From Bacteroidota bacterium (GTDB lineage: Bacteria > Bacteroidota > Bacteroidia > Bacteroidales > Paludibacteraceae), in assembly GCA_023459355.1 (NCBI GenBank), contig JAEWUM010000009.1, forward strand, positions 62,001 to 126,000: a DNA stretch of 64,000 nt. The letters run 5' to 3'. This document shows, piece after piece, positions 17,415 to 25,504 of the stretch. The notes under the pieces are model-generated. The model ran no database searches. It saw only the letters and a list, made by a program, of their open reading frames with translations, and was not told the DNA's origin. The number at the start of each line of letters is the position of its first letter. The first letter of the stretch is position 1. The translations under genes and the position numbers were made by a program.

Positions 17415-17743
17415 TTTCTATACAATGTATATATAAATATACCAAATACCATTTTTTCGCTGCAAATGTACGGCTTTTTTATTAAAATTGATAAAAGGGG
17501 ATATAATTTATCCATTTTTTTTCATATCATCATCAGAGACTTAAATATCCATCCTATATAATATATGTAAAAAGGAACCCTGTCTTCGATAATTCATTTT
17601 AAATTGGTATAAAACAGTCTTTTTTTGAAAATATTTGAGCCAAATGTTTTTCAATCAGAATAAAAGCAATATATTTGCAGTTCGTAAATCGAAAAAGAAT
17701 AACATACAATAAATATAATATTAACTAATAAAAACTTATTAAA
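17415..17743 (+). promoter_or_regulatory. 329-base intergenic region with the HU promoter
   Basis: No gene seen. It is AT-rich and contains divergent control signals: TACATTTG for the acyltransferase on the minus strand (17463-17470) and TATATTTG at 17670-17677 for HU on the plus strand, leaving a ~60-base A-rich HU leader. The -33 box of HU is weak (TTTT, 18-base spacing). Confidence 0.6.
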
Positions 17744-18016
17744 ATGACAAAAGCAGATATCGTAAACGAAATTGCTAAGAACACAGGTATTGACAAAGCA
17801 TCTGTGCTGGCAACCGTAGAAGCTTTTATGGAAACAATCAAGGATTCACTTGCAAAAAACGAGAATGTGTATTTAAGAGGTTTCGGTAGCTTTGTAATCA
17901 AACAAAGAGCACAAAAAACTGCCCGTAACATTTCAAAAAATACTACTATCATCATACCTGCACACAACATTCCATCATTTAAGCCTGCGAAGACTTTTGT
18001 TAGTGTAGTAAAATAA
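17744..18016 (+). CDS. hup: HU-family DNA-binding protein
   Basis: A 90-residue HU/IHF-family histone-like protein that bends and compacts DNA as a dimer. It begins MTKADIVNEIAKNTGI, has the core VYLRGFGSFVIKQR at 46-59, and shows the beta-arm region ARNISKNTTIIIPAHN, in which the usual RNPxTG is replaced by SKNTTI. Expression is likely high given the A-rich leader. The small basic protein gene follows by 19 bases, then a strong terminator. Confidence 0.93.
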   Translation: MTKADIVNEIAKNTGIDKASVLATVEAFMETIKDSLAKNENVYLRGFGSFVIKQRAQKTARNISKNTTIIIPAHNIPSFKPAKTFVSVVK

Positions 18017-18035
18017 TTTTTAAAACAGATAGAAA

Positions 18036-18125
18036 ATGCCAAGCGGAAAAAAGAGAAAAAGACACAAAATGGCTACGCATAAGCGTAAGAAAAGACTGAG
18101 AAAAAACAGGCATAAAAAGAAATAA
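18036..18125 (+). CDS. 29-residue Lys/Arg/His-rich protein (AURKAIP1/COX24-like)
   Basis: A complete ORF of 29 codons, starting MPSGKKRKRHKMATHKRKK and ending in a Lys/Arg/His run; 20 of 29 residues are basic. It matches the pattern of the short AURKAIP1/COX24-domain proteins that Bacteroidetes carry, related to the mitochondrial small-subunit protein mS38, so a ribosomal role is likely. It lies 19 bases after HU and ends 35 bases before a strong terminator, so HU and this gene form a two-gene transcript. Its tiny size and composition mean it is often missed in annotation. Confidence 0.8.
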   Translation: MPSGKKRKRHKMATHKRKKRLRKNRHKKK

Positions 18126-18160
18126 TATTGTCTAAATTGGTCTTTATTTTAAAGTCCGGG

Positions 18161-18200
18161 AAACAAACTTAAAGACTTTTGCTTTAAGTTTGTTTTTTGT
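18161..18200 (+). terminator. Strong terminator after HU and the basic protein
   Basis: AAACAAACTTAAAG (18161-18174) pairs perfectly with CTTTAAGTTTGTTT (18182-18195) around a 7-base loop, continuing into a T-rich run. Confidence 0.9.
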
Positions 18201-18235
18201 TTGAGCGAAAACAAAAACATTAAATCATAAATAAA

Positions 18236-19822
18236 GTGGATAGCGAATTTGTAGTAGATGTACAACCATCTGAAATTTCAATTGCGCTGCTGGAAAACAA
18301 AAAACTGGTTGAATTTAACCGCGAAAGCCGTGAAGCACGGTTTGCCGTAGGAAATATCTACCTGGGAAGGGTTAAGAAATTAATGCCCGGTTTAAATGCA
18401 GCATTTGTAGATGTTGGTTTCGAAAAAGACGCTTTTCTTCATTATCTTGATTTAGGATCCAATTTCAACACCCTTAACCAATTTACAACGCAGGTGCTGA
18501 GCGACCGTAAAAAAGCGCCTTCGATAAATAAGGTTAAACACCATCCGGAAATTGACAAAAACGGTTCAATCGGTGATGTACTTAAAACAGGACAGGACAT
18601 TTTGGTTCAGGTAGCCAAAGAGCCCATCTCAACAAAAGGACCCCGACTAACAGCCGAAGTATCAATCGCCGGAAGATTTTTAGTACTGATTCCATTTGCC
18701 GACAAAGTTTCAGTTTCTCAGAAGATTACTTCAGAAGAAGAAAGAATACGGCTTAAACAACTGATTCAGAGCATAAAACCCAAAGGATTTGGCGTAATTG
18801 TAAGAACAGTTGCAGAAGATAAAAAAGTAGCGGAATTAGTCAACGAACTCAATATCCTGGTGAAACGTTGGGAAGAAGCAGTTACAAAATTGCAACAAGC
18901 CAAAGGAATTTCACTGATTTTAGAAGAATTAGGTCGCACGGTGGGAATAATTAGAGATTTATTCAACACCAGTTATAACAATATCCACGTAAACGATCCG
19001 GATATCTTTACCGAAGTAAAAGATTATGTAGAATTAATTGCACCGGACCGGAAAGATATTGTGAAACTTTATAAAGATGACACACCGATTTTTGATCATT
19101 TTGGTATTACCAAGCAAATTAAATCTGGCTTCGGTAAGACAGTTTCTTTCAAAAGCGGTGCTTATCTGATTATCGAACACACAGAAGCGCTGCATGTTAT
19201 CGACGTAAACAGCGGAAACAGGTCCAAGAATTCAGCCGGACAAGAAGGCAATGCATTGGATGTCAATCTGGCTGCTGCAGATGAAATCGCACGTCAGTTA
19301 CGCTTACGCGACATGGGTGGAATTATTGTTGTTGATTTTATCGACATGCACGAAAATGAAAACAGGCAAAAACTGTATGACAGAATGCGTGAAGTTATGT
19401 CGAACGACAGAGCAAAGCACAATATTTTACCGCTCAGCAAATTTGGTTTGATGCAAATGACCCGTCAGCGGGTACGCCCTGTCACCGACATCAACATTGA
19501 AGAAAAATGTCCGACCTGCTTGGGAACCGGGAAAATGCAACCTTCAATCTTATTTGTCGATCAGATAGAAGAAAAAATTGACCATTTGGTGAATGGTCTG
19601 AAAATTAAAAAATTTGCATTGCATCTTCATCCGTATGTTGAAGCTTTTATCTCTAAAGGTATCAATTCGTTGAAGTTGAAATGGAAACTAAAATATGGTG
19701 TAGGCTGTAAAATCATTGCTTCACAACAAATTGGGTTTCTGCAGTACAAATTTTACGATGGTAAGGGGGTTGAAATAAACCTGAAACAGGAATTGGAAAA
19801 GCATGATGAAATCAAAGCTTGA
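18236..19822 (+). CDS. rng: Ribonuclease E/G family endoribonuclease
   Basis: 528 residues, RNase G-like in length, for rRNA maturation and mRNA decay. The S1 domain (about 38-130, with VGNIYLGRVKKLMPGL) contains a poorly conserved insertion around 75-110. The catalytic aspartates are D323 (HVIDVNSG) and D367 (GIIVVDFID), and the zinc-link CPTC lies at 425-428. The long C-terminal scaffold of RNase E is absent. The start is GTG at 18236; no ATG fits the N-terminal family sequence. The HU-small protein-rng order is familiar from other Bacteroidales. A terminator directly follows. Confidence 0.95.
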   Translation: MDSEFVVDVQPSEISIALLENKKLVEFNRESREARFAVGNIYLGRVKKLMPGLNAAFVDVGFEKDAFLHYLDLGSNFNTLNQFTTQVLSDRKKAPSINKVKHHPEIDKNGSIGDVLKTGQDILVQVAKEPISTKGPRLTAEVSIAGRFLVLIPFADKVSVSQKITSEEERIRLKQLIQSIKPKGFGVIVRTVAEDKKVAELVNELNILVKRWEEAVTKLQQAKGISLILEELGRTVGIIRDLFNTSYNNIHVNDPDIFTEVKDYVELIAPDRKDIVKLYKDDTPIFDHFGITKQIKSGFGKTVSFKSGAYLIIEHTEALHVIDVNSGNRSKNSAGQEGNALDVNLAAADEIARQLRLRDMGGIIVVDFIDMHENENRQKLYDRMREVMSNDRAKHNILPLSKFGLMQMTRQRVRPVTDINIEEKCPTCLGTGKMQPSILFVDQIEEKIDHLVNGLKIKKFALHLHPYVEAFISKGINSLKLKWKLKYGVGCKIIASQQIGFLQYKFYDGKGVEINLKQELEKHDEIKA

Positions 19823-19828
19823 ATTAAA

Positions 19829-19860
19829 GACCGTACCGTGTTGTACGGTCTTTTTTTTTT
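19829..19860 (+). terminator. Rho-independent terminator of rng
   Basis: GACCGTAC (19829-19836) and GTACGGTC (19843-19850) around CGTGTT, followed by ten T. Confidence 0.95.
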
Positions 19861-19880
19861 GAAAAAAACTTTCGATAGTA

Positions 19881-19911
19881 TTTGCTAATTATAAAAAAGA
19901 ACGTATATTTG
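19881..19911 (+). promoter_or_regulatory. Promoter of the tRNA-Gly/Leu/Leu cluster
   Basis: TTTG (19881-19884), exactly 19 bases, TATATTTG (19904-19911): a perfect Bacteroidota promoter. Transcription would start near 19918, so the leader includes the D-arm-like element at 19941-19994. Confidence 0.85.
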
Positions 19912-19940
19912 CACTCCGATTGCGGGAAGCATTAATAAAT

Positions 19941-19994
19941 GCGAAAACGGCTCAGTTGCCAGGAAACAGACACAATGGTGCTCTACCAACTGAG
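19941..19994 (+). other. tRNA-like leader element with an inverted copy of a tRNA D-arm
   Basis: 19941-19958 copies the first 18 bases of the tRNA-Gly that starts at 20019 with two mismatches (GCGAAAACGGCTCAGTTG). 19977-19994 (GGTGCTCTACCAACTGAG) is an inverted copy of a tRNA D-arm, complementary to 20029-20044 apart from its outermost bases. CTCAGTTG (19951-19958) can pair with CAACTGAG (19987-19994) inside the element. It has no anticodon or T-arm, so it is not a tRNA. It could be a degraded tandem tRNA or a structured leader. Confidence 0.7.
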
Positions 19995-20018
19995 ATGTAA
20001 ATAATAAAATAAAATTTT

Positions 20019-20091
20019 GCGAAAATAGCTCAGTTGGTAGAGCATAACCTTGCCAAGGTTAGGGTCGCGGGTTCGAGTCCCGTTTTTCGCT
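20019..20091 (+). tRNA. tRNA-Gly (anticodon GCC)
   Basis: 73 bases. Acceptor GCGAAAA/TTTTCGC with discriminator T, anticodon loop TTGCCAA, T-loop GGTTCGAGTCC. CCA is not encoded. Confidence 0.95.
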
Positions 20092-20100
20092 CAAAACACA

Positions 20101-20124
20101 GTGAAACGGCGCGTTTCACTTTTT
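20101..20124 (+). terminator. Hairpin with T-run after tRNA-Gly
   Basis: GTGAAACG (20101-20108) and CGTTTCAC (20112-20119) around GCG, then five T. It may end the tRNA-Gly transcript or act as a processing or partial read-through signal, because no separate promoter is evident before the next tRNA. Confidence 0.65.
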
Positions 20125-20145
20125 CATGAAGTAATACTACCATCT

Positions 20146-20229
20146 GCCCAGATGGTGAAATTGGTAGACACGCTAGTTTCAGGGACTAGTGGCCGCAAGG
20201 CTGTGCAGGTTCGAGTCCTGTTCTGGGCA
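20146..20229 (+). tRNA. tRNA-Leu (anticodon CAG)
   Basis: 84-base class II tRNA: acceptor GCCCAGA/TCTGGGC with discriminator A, anticodon stem CTAGT/ACTAG around TTCAGGG, variable arm GGCCGCAAGGCT. CCA is not encoded. Confidence 0.95.
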
Positions 20230-20243
20230 CACTTTAACTTCAT

Positions 20244-20330
20244 GCGCAGGTGGTGAAATTGGTATACACGCTACTTTGAGGGGGTAGTGCCGGTTACGGC
20301 GTGTGAGTTCGAGTCTCATCCTGCGCACCA
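20244..20330 (+). tRNA. tRNA-Leu (anticodon GAG) with encoded CCA
   Basis: Acceptor GCGCAGG/CCTGCGC with discriminator A at 20327, anticodon loop TTGAGGG, variable arm present. CCA is encoded at 20328-20330, unlike the other three tRNAs here. The gene ends one base before the stop codon of the convergent CDF transporter gene. Confidence 0.95.
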
Positions 20331-20331
20331 A

Positions 20332-21231
20332 TCATTTCTTTACATACGGTTCCGTATGAATATTTGTTACTGTTTTTTCTCCGAATTTCTCTCTTAAGCT
20401 GACTTCAATCTCAGTGGCAACATCATGCGATTTCACAAAGCTGATGTCTTTATCTAATTTAATGTGCACATCAATCGCGAAAATATTACCTATTTTGCGC
20501 GTTTTCAGGTTATGTTGAAAGATAACATCCGGGTGTGCTTCAATTGTTTCAATGATTGATTTCTCCGTTTCCAGAGGCAATGACTTTTCGAGCAATTCAT
20601 GTATACTGGGCATCCCGAGTTCAAAAGCAACCTTGAGAATAAAGAAACTGACAATAACCCCGGCTATGGGGTCGAGTATCCGCCATGTTTCACCTAAAAA
20701 TATTGCACCGGAAATTCCAAGGGCTGTCCCGATAGAAGAAAATGCGTCGGAACGATGGTGCCATGCATTAGCTATTACGGCACTGCTGTTGATTCTATCA
20801 CCTGCAATCTTCGTGTACCAGAATAACGCTTCTTTGGATATGATAGAAATAATTGCTGCGAACAATGCCAGATAAGTAGGTTGTTCCAGTACTCCACCAT
20901 TGATAACCTGTATTATCTTGGATAATCCACTCCAGAAAATACCAATCCCTACAAATATCAAAGCCAAACTAATCAACAATGTGGCAAAAGTTTCATACTT
21001 GCCATGACCGTACCGATGATCTTCATCTTTTTCTTTTCCGGATATGCCAATGAAAACAATCACAAACAGGTCGGTAATAAAATCAGATAACGAATGAATG
21101 CCATCCGCAATCATAGCGGTACTTTTACCTACAATTCCTGCGATAATTTTAAATACAGTTAGAACCATATTTACTGCGAATCCAATCCAGGTAACTTTCC
21201 TGGCTTCCTTTACTCTATTCATGATTATCAT
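20332..21231 (-). CDS. Cation diffusion facilitator metal exporter (FieF/MamB-like)
   Basis: A 299-residue CDF protein with six hydrophobic helices and a cytoplasmic C-terminal domain ending HTEPYVKK. The transmembrane metal site is formed by D43 and D54 in DGIHSLSDFITD and by H158 and D162 in HHRSD, the HD-HD or DD-HD pattern of Zn/Fe/Mn exporters driven by proton exchange. The ATG at 21231 follows the upstream CDF stop directly (TAAATG), and a second in-frame ATG lies 9 bases further. Both CDF genes are surely one operon. The exact metal is not determinable. Confidence 0.9.
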   Translation of the reverse strand: MIIMNRVKEARKVTWIGFAVNMVLTVFKIIAGIVGKSTAMIADGIHSLSDFITDLFVIVFIGISGKEKDEDHRYGHGKYETFATLLISLALIFVGIGIFWSGLSKIIQVINGGVLEQPTYLALFAAIISIISKEALFWYTKIAGDRINSSAVIANAWHHRSDAFSSIGTALGISGAIFLGETWRILDPIAGVIVSFFILKVAFELGMPSIHELLEKSLPLETEKSIIETIEAHPDVIFQHNLKTRKIGNIFAIDVHIKLDKDISFVKSHDVATEIEVSLREKFGEKTVTNIHTEPYVKK

Positions 21232-22131
21232 TTAACGTGAACAATTTTCGAAGCAACAACTCTCATTTTTTGTTTCGAATTCTATGGTTGCATGTTGAAT
21301 ATTCAAGGTTTTCAGTTCGTCCCTGACTTTGTTCTTCAATACAGATATTTCATCCAGTGTCAGCGCTTTATTCAAAACAATGTGCGTAGTTACTACATTA
21401 TATTCTCCATCTACCGACCAACTGTGAAAATCATGCATGGATTCAACATCCTCAAATGCAGTTATTCGTTCCTTTATTTCATCCATGTCAATTTCATCGG
21501 GAGTTCCCTGAAGAATGATGTGCATGCTGGATTTGATATTCCGGAATACATGTATCAGGATGTAAATTGAAATCAATACCGACAAAATCGGGTCAATTAC
21601 AGGCACATCAAAAAAATACATGATGACAGAGCCAATCAGGATAGCCCCCCACCCCAGCACATCCTCCCACAGATGCAATGAGACTACCTTTTCATTCAGA
21701 GAACTACCTTTCCTTAACCGCAATACAGCAACTCCGTTTATGATAATCCCTAAAATAGCCAATAAAAACATACCTTCCACATTTGTTTCCTGCGGATTGA
21801 ATATACGGGGAACTGTTTCGAACAATATCAGGATGCTACCCACCAGCAAAACGACCGAATTGATAATCGCGCCCAACAGGGAGAAACGTTTGTAACCATA
21901 AGAATACTTCTCATCACTTCCTTTTTTCGACAATCTTTGAAAGTACCAGGCCAATCCAAGCGAAATGCTATCGCCGAAATCATGTACGGCATCTGAAAGA
22001 ATCGCAACGCTATTTGTCAGTAATCCGCCTATGATTTCTATGATGGTAAAACCAAAGTTCAGGAAAAAAGCGATACCTATATTTTTCTCACTGTTGTGGT
22101 GGTGATGATCTGAGCTTTTAATTTGATGCAT
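21232..22131 (-). CDS. Cation diffusion facilitator transporter (CzcD/ZitB-like)
   Basis: A 299-residue CDF protein of a different subfamily from its neighbour. The N-terminus is His-rich (SDHHHHNSEKN), typical of CzcD/ZitB zinc exporters. TM2 carries D47, D51 and D54 (SDAVHDFGDS), and TM5 carries the HLWEDVLG site. The C-terminus ends in a Cys cluster (ESCCFENCSR), an added soft-metal ligand set not general in the family. Zinc export is likely, with cadmium or cobalt possible. First gene of a two-gene operon. Confidence 0.9.
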   Translation of the reverse strand: MHQIKSSDHHHHNSEKNIGIAFFLNFGFTIIEIIGGLLTNSVAILSDAVHDFGDSISLGLAWYFQRLSKKGSDEKYSYGYKRFSLLGAIINSVVLLVGSILILFETVPRIFNPQETNVEGMFLLAILGIIINGVAVLRLRKGSSLNEKVVSLHLWEDVLGWGAILIGSVIMYFFDVPVIDPILSVLISIYILIHVFRNIKSSMHIILQGTPDEIDMDEIKERITAFEDVESMHDFHSWSVDGEYNVVTTHIVLNKALTLDEISVLKNKVRDELKTLNIQHATIEFETKNESCCFENCSR

Positions 22132-22250
22132 GATGCGTGATATATATGAAACAAAACAAATTAATCTGGTCCTTGTTCAGTGTGGAATTAATTTCAGACA
22201 AAAATAGAATTAAATAATTAATTTTCTTTATTGTCAGGTGAAAAATATTG

Positions 22251-22330
22251 AGATTCTTCGCTACGCTCAGAATGACAGCGTGTTGTGATATGACTTTGAT
22301 ATTGTCATCTCGAACGAAGTGAGAGATCTT
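22251..22330. repeat. Inverted REP-like doublet in the 341-base gap before the TPR/PD40 gene
   Basis: The gap 22132-22472 has no gene. 22251-22277 (AGATTCTTCGCTACGCTCAG then AATGACA) and 22303-22330 (TGTCATCTCGAACGAAGTGA then GAGATCTT) form imperfect inverted arms around 25 bases. They belong to the same broad motif family as the ends of 7915-8118 but make a compact element. Confidence 0.65.
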
Positions 22331-22437
22331 ATTTATAGTTCTTAGTGCCCTATTCCGGAACTTCTGTACCGGGTTATTTGAATGATTAATATTTCAAAAA
22401 AGCCGGCAAATAAACAAGAGATTTGCAATAAAAAACG

Positions 22438-22445
22438 TACTTTTG
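22438..22445 (+). promoter_or_regulatory. Probable -7 box of the TPR/PD40-nfeD-floA operon
   Basis: TACTTTTG fits TANNTTTG, 27 bases before the start codon at 22473. The -33 position is not a match, so only the -7 element is supported. Confidence 0.5.
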
Positions 22446-22472
22446 TGGAAATGAGTTTAAATACTGTTTTCA

Positions 22473-23882
22473 ATGAGAATTCGCCTTTTATTAATTACAC
22501 TACTCTTTATTACAAATACTTTTGCACAGTCACCAGCTGAAGCTGATGCATTATTTAACGATAAAAAATACGAAGAATCGGGACGACTCTACGCTGCTTT
22601 GTTAGAAAAACGACCAACAGACGCGTTGTATAATTATCGCTATGCCCGGTGTCGCTACGAAATGGGCGACTACGAATCAGCCATCAGGCATTTTCTGGCC
22701 GGCGGTAACCGTTATCCCTTACGCGATTATTATCTGGCCGACAGTTATTTTCAGGAGTACCTTTTTTCAGAGGCAATTGAGTACTTCAACAATTACACCA
22801 ACAGCACAACAGCTAATCAGTCATTTTTGCCTGATGTTTATGATAAACTCAGAAGAGCCCGTATTGGAGCAAGGTTGATCAACCGGGTTGAAGATGTTGA
22901 GATTATAGACAGTATGGTAGTCGACAAAAAAGACTTTCTGAAATATTACCGGTTAAGCCGGGAAACCGGGAAATTTTCTGTACAGTCGGTTAATACCGCT
23001 GGAAAAGAAGCCATCGACCTGGTTACATTTATTACCCAGCGGGGAGATCGCAAAATTTTCTCAGACCTGTCAGGCAACCGTACCGACCTCTACGCGGCAA
23101 ATAAATTGCTGGATGGCTGGTCGAAACCCGAAAGGCTGTCCCAGAATGTAAATACTGTTGACGATGAAAACTATCCCTTCTTAATGCTTGATGGTATAAC
23201 CCTGTATTTTGCATCGAACAATGAAAACTCTATAGGCGGCTATGATATTTTCATTACCCGTTTTAATGCTAACACAAATGATTATCTGAATCCTGACAAC
23301 ATAGGTATGCCTTTTAATTCCATATTCAATGATTACATGTATGTGATTGATGAAACACTTGGTACGGGATGGTTCGTAACTGATCGCTATCAACCAGTCA
23401 ACAAGGTAATTATATATCAGTTCATAAACAGGGAAGAAAAGCAATACGTTTCAGCAGACGACATTTCGCATCTTACCAGGGTAGCCCGACTGAAAACTTA
23501 CAGAAAAGGGACACATAAAGCAAAAAAACCGGTTGATGATCTGATTAGCATTCCAGAAACAGTCACACCACAAGCAATATTATTTATGGTAAACGATTCG
23601 GTTTCATATACCAGCACAAGTCAGTTTAAAAGCGCCCAGGCACTTAAACTGTGGAACGAATGGTACAGAGTATCCGAAGATCTGACACAGAAAGAAACTC
23701 TACTCAGGTCATTGCGCGAAGCATTTCAAACATCAGAAGATGAAATTGATAAAAAAGACCTGACTGCAGAAATCATGGAACTTGAAATACAGGTGTTGAA
23801 AAACAGGCAACTATTGAATGAAAAAATCATCAATGTTCGGAACGAAGAAATAAAATATTTACAAAACCTGCATTTGAAATAA
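22473..23882 (+). CDS. Secreted TPR and PD40 beta-propeller repeat protein
   Basis: 469 residues. A signal peptide (MRIRLLLITLLFITNTFA) is followed by TPR-like helices (~20-110, with ALYNYRYARCRYEMGDYESA), then PD40-type propeller blades (~165-300, with DENYPFLMLDGITLYFAS and GGYDIFITRFN), and a C-terminal helical region of ~100 residues. The TPR-PD40 order is that of PorE-like periplasmic proteins of the type IX secretion system, but the OmpA peptidoglycan-binding domain is missing, so PorE function is not claimed. A periplasmic scaffold role is inferred. Located 33 bases before nfeD. Confidence 0.75.
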   Translation: MRIRLLLITLLFITNTFAQSPAEADALFNDKKYEESGRLYAALLEKRPTDALYNYRYARCRYEMGDYESAIRHFLAGGNRYPLRDYYLADSYFQEYLFSEAIEYFNNYTNSTTANQSFLPDVYDKLRRARIGARLINRVEDVEIIDSMVVDKKDFLKYYRLSRETGKFSVQSVNTAGKEAIDLVTFITQRGDRKIFSDLSGNRTDLYAANKLLDGWSKPERLSQNVNTVDDENYPFLMLDGITLYFASNNENSIGGYDIFITRFNANTNDYLNPDNIGMPFNSIFNDYMYVIDETLGTGWFVTDRYQPVNKVIIYQFINREEKQYVSADDISHLTRVARLKTYRKGTHKAKKPVDDLISIPETVTPQAILFMVNDSVSYTSTSQFKSAQALKLWNEWYRVSEDLTQKETLLRSLREAFQTSEDEIDKKDLTAEIMELEIQVLKNRQLLNEKIINVRNEEIKYLQNLHLK

Positions 23883-23915
23883 ATTTTCGATATATTTACA
23901 CAATTTTTTAATCCT

Positions 23916-24392
23916 ATGGAAATTGTAGTTATCTTAATTCTCCTGTTGGTGGCAGTCGGACTGTTATTGGTGGAAATGTTTCTGATCCCCGGTATATCTA
24001 TCGCGGGTATCGGCGGACTTCTGTTTTTGGGAGGCGCTGTCTATTATGCTTACGCTTTTATTAGTCCGGAAGCCGGTCATCTCACTTTGGTTGCCGCCTT
24101 TGTCATGATGGGCATTGCTATATTTCTGTTCATTCGTTCCAAAACGCTGGAAAAGATGTCTCTAAAAACAGAAATAGAGGGAAAAAACGACCCGATGGAA
24201 GGCGTTGTTGTACAAGCAGGTGATCAGGGCATCACAATCTCGCGCCTGGCTCCTATGGGTAAGATAAGGGTAAACGGTCATATCGTGGAGGCAAAGGCGA
24301 TGGATGATTTTATTGATCAGGAAGAAAAAGTGGTTATTGTTAAGGTACAATCGACCAATGTATTAGTTGAAAGAAGTCCAGAAAACAAATAA
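23916..24392 (+). CDS. NfeD-family membrane protein (FloA partner)
   Basis: 158 residues: two to three N-terminal membrane helices (VVILILLLVAVGLLLVEMF, GISIAGIGGLLFLGGAVYYA) and a C-terminal OB-fold-like domain (GVVVQAGDQGITISRLAPMG, then VKVQSTNVLVE). Short NfeD proteins pair with flotillin-like FloA/SPFH proteins in membrane microdomains, and floA follows at 24 bases. It lacks the ClpP-like protease domain of long NfeD proteins. Confidence 0.88.
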   Translation: MEIVVILILLLVAVGLLLVEMFLIPGISIAGIGGLLFLGGAVYYAYAFISPEAGHLTLVAAFVMMGIAIFLFIRSKTLEKMSLKTEIEGKNDPMEGVVVQAGDQGITISRLAPMGKIRVNGHIVEAKAMDDFIDQEEKVVIVKVQSTNVLVERSPENK

Positions 24393-24416
24393 ATGTTTAA
24401 TTTAAAATAGATTATT

Positions 24417-25403
24417 ATGGCGATTATTGAAATTATCGGATTTGGTATATTAGGTGTCCTTATTCTGCTTTTCTTTTATTACGTTCCATTCCTGCTCTGG
24501 TTATCTGCCAAGGTATCCGGGGTTAGTATTTCACTGATTCAATTATTTCTGATGCGCATCAGGAAAGTTCCGCCACATACCATCGTAGCCTGTATGATTG
24601 AGGCACATAAAGCCGATATTCATGAGATTACACGTGACGGACTGGAAGCACATTACCTGGCCGGCGGTCACATCGAACGGGTAACCCACGCCCTGGTATC
24701 AGCATCCAAAGCAAACATTGACTTGTCGTTCAAAATGGCAACTGCCATTGACCTGGCTGGTCGTGATGTGTTTCAGGCAGTGCAAATGTCGGTAAATCCG
24801 AAAGTAATAGACACGCCCCCGGTTGCTGCTGTGGCCAAAGATGGTATTCAGCTGATTGCCAAGGCACGCGTAACAGTGAGAGCCAACATCAAACAATTAG
24901 TAGGGGGTGCCGGAGAAGAAACCATTCTGGCCCGTGTCGGTGAAGGTATTGTATCTTCTATTGGTTCATCAGAATCGCATAAGTCGGTACTGGAAAATCC
25001 TGATTCAATTTCGAAATTAGTGTTGAAAAAAGGTTTGGATGCAGGAACTGCTTTTGAGATTCTATCCATCGACATCGCGGATATCGACATCGGTAAGAAT
25101 ATCGGTGCACAACTGCAAATGGACCAGGCAGAAGCAGACAAAAACATTGCACAGGCCAAAGCCGAAGAACGTCGCGCGATGGCTGTCGCACTGGAACAGG
25201 AAATGAAAGCCAAAACACAGGAACAAAGAGCCAAGGTTATCGAAGCCGAAGCCGAAGTTCCAAAGGCCATGGCAGAAGCTTTCCGCAGCGGCAACCTGGG
25301 TATCATGGATTATTACAAGATGAAAAACATCGAAGCGGATACATCCATGCGTGAGAACATTGGCAAACCGTCATCCGACAAAGGAAGTAAGGGACAAAAA
25401 TAA
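24417..25403 (+). CDS. floA: Flotillin-like protein FloA (UPF0365/SPFH)
   Basis: A 328-residue membrane-associated scaffold of functional membrane microdomains. After one hydrophobic N-terminal segment and a membrane-hugging stretch come the SPFH region ([34 protein letters not shown]) and the Ala/Glu-rich coiled coil ([19 protein letters not shown]). Length and start match the family. It is the last gene of the TPR/PD40-nfeD-floA operon, ended by hairpins at 25413-25493. Confidence 0.94.
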   Translation: MAIIEIIGFGILGVLILLFFYYVPFLLWLSAKVSGVSISLIQLFLMRIRKVPPHTIVACMIEAHKADIHEITRDGLEAHYLAGGHIERVTHALVSASKANIDLSFKMATAIDLAGRDVFQAVQMSVNPKVIDTPPVAAVAKDGIQLIAKARVTVRANIKQLVGGAGEETILARVGEGIVSSIGSSESHKSVLENPDSISKLVLKKGLDAGTAFEILSIDIADIDIGKNIGAQLQMDQAEADKNIAQAKAEERRAMAVALEQEMKAKTQEQRAKVIEAEAEVPKAMAEAFRSGNLGIMDYYKMKNIEADTSMRENIGKPSSDKGSKGQK

Positions 25404-25412
25404 AACGCTGAA

Positions 25413-25504
25413 AATACACCACCTATAACACACCATAGGTGGTGTATTATTAACACCACTACTGGTGTGTCACATACACCACCTATGGTGTATCACCCAC
25501 ACCA
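25413..25504. repeat. Tandem 23-base palindromic units acting as a bidirectional terminator
   Basis: A 14-base perfect stem (25413-25426 with 25435-25448) is followed by smaller hairpins. Three 23-base units at 25430, 25453 and 25476 each hold ACACCA-N4-TGGTGT, and a fourth partial ACACCA occurs at 25499-25504. It separates the convergent floA and deacetylase-like genes. The stop codon and last codons of the deacetylase-like gene lie inside it. Confidence 0.8.

Noticed and set aside
20050..20256. 68-codon frame across tRNA-Gly and tRNA-Leu
   Set aside because: It consists of tRNA sequence read as protein.
22473..23882. PorE, the T9SS peptidoglycan-linking component
   Set aside because: TPR and PD40 parts are present, but the C-terminal OmpA-like domain that defines PorE is absent.
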